Source: Thiomicrospira cyclica (GTDB taxonomy: Bacteria > Pseudomonadota > Gammaproteobacteria > Thiomicrospirales > Thiomicrospiraceae). From it: a stretch of DNA of 34,431 nt. The position numbers were made by a program, and so were the translations under genes. Shown here piece by piece: positions 28,466 through 34,431 of this stretch. How positions within the stretch are numbered: the first letter of the stretch is position 1; the number at the start of each line of letters is the position of its first letter. The notes beneath the pieces were generated by a model. That model did not search any database. It was not told the origin of the DNA and worked only from the letters and a program-made list of their open reading frames with translations. The stretch spans positions 1 to 34,431 of the forward strand of contig DZAT01000019.1 in assembly GCA_022736205.1 (NCBI GenBank), read 5' to 3'.

Positions 28466-28824
28466 AGTGGCATCTCCAACAATTGCACACCCGTCCAAAT
28501 AAAATCCTGTGAGTTGTAAGTAGCCAAGGGTATTTGATAAGTTAAGGCAGTGGCAGCAATCATGGCATCACCCAGTTTTATGGCTCGCTGTTGTTTCAAT
28601 AAAATTGCACGTTGAACCACGTCATCAGAAATCGTCAGTTGGCGAGACATATTTAATAATTGTTCTGCTAACCATTTTTGTTGATCAGACAGTTTATGAA
28701 AACCAAGAACTTCTATTCGCGTAATAACTGAAACAGCCGTATGATGTTGAGAAATCCAATCAAATAACTTTGGTTTTTGACCATTCATTAAATAAATCAG
28801 AACATTACTGTCGAGTAAAATCAT
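28462..28824 (-). CDS. PIN-domain (VapC-type) ribonuclease toxin
   Basis: A 120-residue PIN protein starting MILLDSNVLIYLM. The acidic quartet is visible: Asp5, Glu38 (RIEVLG), Asp86 (KLGDAMIAATAL) and Asp107 (YNSQDF). VapC-type toxins cleave specific RNAs, often initiator tRNA. Its ATG overlaps the stop of the antitoxin gene (ATGA) and its stop overlaps the kdsB ATG, so it is embedded in the LPS transcription unit. Confidence 0.88.
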   Translation of the reverse strand: MILLDSNVLIYLMNGQKPKLFDWISQHHTAVSVITRIEVLGFHKLSDQQKWLAEQLLNMSRQLTISDDVVQRAILLKQQRAIKLGDAMIAATALTYQIPLATYNSQDFIWTGVQLLEMPL

Positions 28825-29069
28825 GTGCTTTCCCAAGGAGATGGTTCGTCTCTTTGCGCTTTCTGCCAAGCAACTGGATCGCCAATATTAGACCAATCCA
28901 ATCGTGGTTGCTGTTGTAGCCATTCAACCACGCGGCTTCCTGAAGACAAAGATTGTTCCGACAAAGAAGCAGGCACATTTTGTTGAACTTCAGTAGGTGA
29001 AAAATGTGATAACAACCACATAAACTTATCTTTAGCTTCATCACTGATACTTAAGGTAATTGTGTGCAT
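28821..29069 (-). CDS. Putative antitoxin of the PIN toxin
   Basis: An 82-residue protein starting MHTITLSISDEAKDKFMWLL, a short strand followed by helices as in ribbon-helix-helix proteins, and an acidic, Trp-containing C-terminal tail that could wrap the toxin. It overlaps the toxin start by ATGA, with AAGGAG upstream of its own ATG at 29069. Identified by position rather than by family. Confidence 0.72.
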   Translation of the reverse strand: MHTITLSISDEAKDKFMWLLSHFSPTEVQQNVPASLSEQSLSSGSRVVEWLQQQPRLDWSNIGDPVAWQKAQRDEPSPWEST

Positions 29070-29097
29070 CTTAACTAACTCCTTGTTTTAATTGTAA

Positions 29098-29406
29098 CTA
29101 AATAAGTCGTATGCCTGTGTGCATGGCTTGTTGCGTTACCAGTTTAAGCGGTTGCGTGCTAGATTGCATCACCAAATCAACAGGAATATCCAGAGCCTCT
29201 TCTATTGCAGGGCGCAGTTTGAGCTTGAGCGATAACAAATCTTGCACACTCGCAGAGGATAAAACACACAAATCAACATCACCGCCTCTTGCTTCATCAT
29301 TCATCCGCGAACCAAACAACCATAACTGCCAATCGCTCAACACACCATCGACAGCATCATGCGCTGAGTGTTGAATTTGCTCAAGTTGATAAGGTGTTAG
29401 ACGCAT
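29098..29406 (-). CDS. MNT-type minimal nucleotidyltransferase antitoxin
   Basis: A 102-residue nucleotidyltransferase with FGSRMNDEARGGDVDLCVL, i.e. GS-X9-DxD, and a third acidic residue in DIPVDLVMQ. This is the minimal NTase fold that, in HEPN/MNT (type VII) systems, neutralises the HEPN toxin by adding AMP units to a tyrosine. It overlaps the HEPN gene by 26 bases. ATG at 29406 follows AAGGG; the GTG one codon earlier is an alternative. Confidence 0.88.
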   Translation of the reverse strand: MRLTPYQLEQIQHSAHDAVDGVLSDWQLWLFGSRMNDEARGGDVDLCVLSSASVQDLLSLKLKLRPAIEEALDIPVDLVMQSSTQPLKLVTQQAMHTGIRLI

Positions 29407-29878
29407 CACTTACCCTTTGAATATAGTTTATGGCTTTTTGCGCAATAGCAACCAAAGCCGAACTCGATTGCCATGCCGCATTTAACAATATCGCTTTTTC
29501 GATATGCTCATCGGGATAATCATGGGCAAAACCATTACGAATTTCGCGCAATTGCTGCCAATCCGACAACACGATAATGCCTTTTCGCTCCATCAGCACC
29601 TGACGCTCGCGTGTGGATAAGGGCATCGCAGCAGTTTCATCTTCATCAAGTTTGCAAATCATCGGAAAAACGGTATGTCCGATAAAATCTTGCAAATCGC
29701 TATAACGTGCACGGAAACCATCGAGTTTCAGTAGAAAAGTGTCATCTACTGTGTCAGGATCAAAGCTATCGACATCCAATGGCATCTCATCAACCAATTG
29801 GGATAAAGCACTTTCTAAACGCTTGGAAAGCTTTTTGAGGCTGTTGAGATTGGAGGTAAGCGTAAGAATATTGCTCAT
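29381..29878 (-). CDS. HEPN-domain toxin of the HEPN/MNT pair
   Basis: A 165-residue all-helical protein with RNGFAHDY (Arg114, His119, Tyr121), the RX4HXY motif of HepT toxins: Arg and His form the RNase site and the Tyr is the residue modified by the partner. It starts 6 bases after the trypco2 gene stop and has no separate ribosome site visible, so coupling to trypco2 is possible. The genes are in toxin-first order. At 165 residues it is longer than many HepT proteins (about 130-150). Confidence 0.83.
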   Translation of the reverse strand: MSNILTLTSNLNSLKKLSKRLESALSQLVDEMPLDVDSFDPDTVDDTFLLKLDGFRARYSDLQDFIGHTVFPMICKLDEDETAAMPLSTRERQVLMERKGIIVLSDWQQLREIRNGFAHDYPDEHIEKAILLNAAWQSSSALVAIAQKAINYIQRVSDASNTLST

Positions 29879-29884
29879 AGTTAC

Positions 29885-30196
29885 TCAGCCGTGCCATTGC
29901 CCTAAGTTAACAACAAATTGTATCCTTGATACAACTTGATTCGATAATTCAACTTTTCCACCCAAAGAAAGCCCAACTACCGCAATACTAATTCCCGTAT
30001 CTGCATTTCCCGACTTTTCTGTGGTTACAGCCACATCAAACGCAACACCTTGCCCTTTTTCTTGTTCAGAACCTGGTCTCAATAAAAACACTTTTTCAGT
30101 TGGATTGTTTCTTTTTTTATCAATCTCTTCATTAGCCATTTTCACACCATTCGAGATACTAACCAATGTATTTTTAACAAAATCATCTAATTGCAT
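29885..30196 (-). CDS. Trypco2-domain protein
   Basis: A 103-residue protein starting MQLDDFVKNTLVSISNGVKMANEEID, with GVAFDVAVTTE and a C-terminal GGKVELSNQVVSRIQFVV strand set. This is the trypsin-co-occurring domain 2 (trypco2) pattern. In the literature trypco2 accompanies trypsin-like proteases in predicted conflict systems. The sequence agrees: a trypsin-fold protease gene lies 16 bases upstream. There is no signal peptide or membrane segment. The start at 30196 has AGGGG upstream; the longer frame overlaps the protease gene and is not chosen. Biochemical role unknown. Confidence 0.8.
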   Translation of the reverse strand: MQLDDFVKNTLVSISNGVKMANEEIDKKRNNPTEKVFLLRPGSEQEKGQGVAFDVAVTTEKSGNADTGISIAVVGLSLGGKVELSNQVVSRIQFVVNLGQWHG

Positions 30197-30212
30197 AAAA
30201 ACCCCTAATATT

Positions 30213-31367
30213 TTAACGCAAACACTCAACCAGCACTGTGTACTTTCTTGCTCTTTCAGCAATCGCTTCACCTTTTAATTCATCGCTGGATGATGCAGTA
30301 TCGTAAGCAATGCGATTGGTATCAAGATAATTTTTAAGCTGGCTCTCTTTGATAGCAAAATTGACGTTTTGCGGAAAATCTCCCGTCATCTCTTTGACCT
30401 TAACCAAATTGGCTTTAGAAGTCACCATACCGCTCACCAAGCCATAACCATTGACCAGCGGACCACCACTATTGCCTGATTGCACGGGTGCGGAAATTTG
30501 GTAGAAGCGTGAATCATTGCCCAAACCAGCCAAGGCACTCACATTGCCTTTGGTCATTTGTAAGTCTAGCGCAAGCAATGTTGGCAACGGATAACCAATC
30601 GCGTAAATATCCTGACCTAATCCAACACCTTGTTTACTAAATTGCATCGGTTTTGCGTAAGACCAAACATCTGTTTTGATAATCGCCATATCGTTTTTTT
30701 CATCACGCGCCACAATCTCGGCTAATGTCGTTGTGTTTTCGCTGTAAACATTAATGGTTTTACACTGATTGACTACATGGGCATTGGTAAGCAAATGACC
30801 TTGTGTGTTCACCAAAAAAGCAGTACCCGTTGTTGCCGTTGACTCACTTTTTTTCGTTTCGGGCAATGCTTTAAATTCGTCAGGTTTATTCTGTTTTGCT
30901 AAGTAATCACGTGTCATGGCTTGAGCTTGAGCAATTTGGAAAGGCAATAGATGAGATTCCGCTGTTTCTCTATTTTTCTTTGCACTGTCAACACCACTAG
31001 AAGCCGCCAAATTAAACCAGTGATAAGCTTGTACTTCGTCCTTCGCAACACCTTTACCTTCAGCGTAACTTAAACCTAAATTGTTTTGCGCGGAAGCTTC
31101 ACCCTGTTCTGCTGCTTGTGTATACCACTTGACTGCTTCTGTCGAGTCTTTCGCTACACCTTTACCTTTCTCATACATGAAACCTAAATTATTTTGCGCT
31201 GCAGCATTACCAGCTTCTGCCAAAGCTTTAAACTCTTGGAAAGCCGTCTTGTAATCACCTTTTTCGTAAGCAACTTCCGCCTCATCCCAACTAGCATATG
31301 CCGCTTGTGAAACTAAGCAAGATACGAACATCATCGGTATGGTAATCATTACATGAATATATTTCAT
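30213..31367 (-). CDS. Exported Sel1-repeat trypsin-like serine protease
   Basis: A 384-residue protein starting MKYIHVMITIPMMFV. A signal peptide is cleaved near AAYA25. Residues 35-125 hold two clear Sel1-like repeats (NNLGFMYEKGKGVAKD and NNLGLSYAEGKGVAKD). The trypsin-like domain (about 175-360) has the triad His197 (TNAHVV), Asp226 (NDMAII) and Ser300 (SGNSGGPLV), HtrA-like but without a PDZ domain. The start was chosen because the longer frame adds only a non-signal stretch running over the upstream gene. It pairs with the trypco2 gene downstream. Substrate unknown. Confidence 0.85.
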   Translation of the reverse strand: MKYIHVMITIPMMFVSCLVSQAAYASWDEAEVAYEKGDYKTAFQEFKALAEAGNAAAQNNLGFMYEKGKGVAKDSTEAVKWYTQAAEQGEASAQNNLGLSYAEGKGVAKDEVQAYHWFNLAASSGVDSAKKNRETAESHLLPFQIAQAQAMTRDYLAKQNKPDEFKALPETKKSESTATTGTAFLVNTQGHLLTNAHVVNQCKTINVYSENTTTLAEIVARDEKNDMAIIKTDVWSYAKPMQFSKQGVGLGQDIYAIGYPLPTLLALDLQMTKGNVSALAGLGNDSRFYQISAPVQSGNSGGPLVNGYGLVSGMVTSKANLVKVKEMTGDFPQNVNFAIKESQLKNYLDTNRIAYDTASSSDELKGEAIAERARKYTVLVECLR

Positions 31368-31392
31368 AAATAGAAATCTCAAAGTATGCGAA

Positions 31393-31785
31393 CTAGCGTG
31401 TTGGAACAACGTAAATTTTATCATTACTATACTGACTGCCTGCACCAAAAGGATTGTTGATGCTTTCTGATGAGTACGGGCTACCGTATCGACCATAGGG
31501 ATTCGAGGTAGAATCAGAGTCGTAGGGATTGCTACTTAACTTGCCTCGATAGTTACCGTCTTGATCGTATAGCTTAGGCGCGTCAGTTGCATAAGGATTA
31601 GTCCAAGATTGATTACTGTAGGGACTACCATACTGGCTGTATGGGTTCATGAGACCATCTGTTTTATACGGACTACCAGCACCGTAAGGATTATCAAGAC
31701 AATCGTTGTCGTAGGTGCATGAAGCCATCGATGAGGTTGCTAGTGCAAACAAACTTGTTAGCGTGAGAAGTTGAAGTGACTGCAT
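31393..31785 (-). CDS. Small exported NPY-repeat protein, possible lipoprotein
   Basis: A 130-residue secreted protein. The signal-like start MQSLQLLTLTSLFALATSSM is followed by ASC, a loose lipobox with Cys23. The rest is a degenerate repeat around NPYGxxGSPY: NPYGAGSPY, NPYSQYGSPY, NPYATDAP, NPYDSDS, NPYGRYGSPY and NPFGAGSQY. Similar repeat proteins of unknown role occur in gammaproteobacteria. AAGGAA precedes the ATG. It sits 25 bases upstream of the protease gene on the same strand and is probably cotranscribed with it. Confidence 0.75.
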   Translation of the reverse strand: MQSLQLLTLTSLFALATSSMASCTYDNDCLDNPYGAGSPYKTDGLMNPYSQYGSPYSNQSWTNPYATDAPKLYDQDGNYRGKLSSNPYDSDSTSNPYGRYGSPYSSESINNPFGAGSQYSNDKIYVVPTR

Positions 31786-31819
31786 CTGTTTTCCTTAAAA
31801 TTGAAAATCAAGCAGTCAA

Positions 31820-31846
31820 TTTATACGTTCAAGACTAATTGCGCAA
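31820..31846 (-). promoter_or_regulatory. Weak promoter candidate for the repeat-protein/protease unit
   Basis: On the minus strand TATAAA (31825-31820) lies 15 bases after TTGCGC (31846-31841), upstream of the repeat-protein ATG. The spacer is shorter than ideal. This would give the island its own transcript starting inside the gap 31786-31903. Confidence 0.3.
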
Positions 31847-31903
31847 TAGGAATGGTTAAAAAAATTATGAATCAACCTGTTTTATATTACGATCAGCATA
31901 AAC

Positions 31904-32149
31904 TTAACTTACTAACGGATACTTCTCTGGCGAAGTGATCGACTCAACCGCCAAATCAATATCTAATAGCGACCAATACAAATGTCCGTCAACAGGCATT
32001 TCTACTTGGATAACTTGCTCAATCGTCGCTTGCTTGAACCAAGGAAATTCAGTGTAGGGTAAATAATATTCAACTTCTTGAATGAGCATCCATAAGCCCA
32101 AAGGAGAAACATTGGTGACTTCAACCGCCAAAGTGTGTTTTCCATGCAT
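31904..32149 (-). CDS. DUF2442 domain protein
   Basis: An 81-residue protein with VSPLGLWMLIQEVEYYLPY, FPWFKQATIEQV and LYWSLLDIDLAVESI, the DUF2442 pattern. DUF2442 proteins often follow a DUF4160 gene, and this one overlaps it by 29 bases. AGGAG lies upstream of the ATG at 32149. A toxin-antitoxin role is often suggested for such pairs; this is inference. Confidence 0.82.
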   Translation of the reverse strand: MHGKHTLAVEVTNVSPLGLWMLIQEVEYYLPYTEFPWFKQATIEQVIQVEMPVDGHLYWSLLDIDLAVESITSPEKYPLVS

Positions 32150-32360
32150 TTCTAATCTCCTCTTGTCTTTGAATAACCAAGTTTTCGGCCTTCTTCAACA
32201 GAACTACGGACATCCCTTTATTAACTGATAACTCAATTTCAGGTTCTAACCAAAACTTAGCCTCACAATTTTGACCCATCACATGTACATGCATCCGTTG
32301 TTCCTCTCTCGAAAAGAAGAAGAATCGCAAACCACTATCACTAAAAACCGTTGGACTCAT
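32121..32360 (-). CDS. DUF4160 domain protein
   Basis: A 79-residue protein with the DUF4160 pattern: MSPTVFSDSGLRFFFFSRE, HVHVMG and AKFWLEPEIELSVNKGM. It starts 3 bases after the kdnB stop, in the same frame, and overlaps the DUF2442 gene. Function unknown; often grouped with accessory or toxin-antitoxin-like pairs. Confidence 0.82.
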   Translation of the reverse strand: MSPTVFSDSGLRFFFFSREEQRMHVHVMGQNCEAKFWLEPEIELSVNKGMSVVLLKKAENLVIQRQEEIRNAWKTHFGG

Positions 32361-32363
32361 CCA

Positions 32364-34431
<2,068 letters not shown>

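Overview
The window looks like chromosomal DNA of a Gram-negative gammaproteobacterium of moderate GC (judged by eye, not computed). The run lptD-surA-pdxA-rsmA-apaG-apaH, divergent from amgK-murU, is a gammaproteobacterial arrangement, and an ANR/FNR-type regulator, a SurA/LptD outer-membrane route and LPS sugar (Kdo/Kdo8N) genes fit this. There is no rRNA or recognisable tRNA gene, so I do not name a genus. Genes are packed tightly and no gene-free stretch exceeds 300 bases.

Layout. 57-4657 (minus): comM/yifB-type AAA ATPase; a TonB-dependent receptor with a palindromic operator candidate in its promoter; a Fur-family regulator; a SirB2-like membrane protein. 4789-5817 (plus): a GGEEF diguanylate cyclase. 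5824-8669 (minus): argS and a SPOR-domain protein. 8833-9906 (plus): class I DAHP synthase with its own terminator. 9938-12598 (minus): an Aer-like PAS chemoreceptor with a CZB zinc domain and a Cys-rich tail. 12689-15372 (minus): mgtE and a CNNM/CorC-type protein, translationally coupled. 15570-19235 (minus): amgK-murU-antitoxin-ParE-like toxin-yaaA-O-methyltransferase, one chain of overlapping or near-touching genes. 19303-26096 (plus): lptD-surA-pdxA-rsmA-apaG-apaH and a small membrane protein, also overlapping almost throughout. 26099-26602 (minus): folA.

26715-34431 (minus) is the most interesting part. An FNR/ANR regulator is followed by a perfect FNR box and then an intrinsic terminator, with no gene between them: a candidate FNR-dependent small RNA. 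Beyond that lies a Kdo8N (8-amino-Kdo) cluster, kdnA-kdnB and a KdsB of the Kdo8N type. It is split by about 3.9 kb (28462-32360) of accessory genes: a DUF4160/DUF2442 pair, a small NPY-repeat secreted protein or lipoprotein, a Sel1-repeat trypsin-like protease, a trypco2-domain protein, a HEPN/MNT pair and a PIN-toxin pair. All point the same way as the LPS genes, and most are joined by short overlaps.

How the parts fit: envelope building is the main theme (LptD and SurA for LPS export and outer-membrane protein folding, AmgK/MurU for muropeptide recycling, KdnA/KdnB/KdsB for a cationic inner-core sugar). Oxygen and metal sensing form a second theme (FNR, Aer-like receptor, Fur-family protein). 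Toxin-antitoxin modules appear at two places, each stitched into a core operon.
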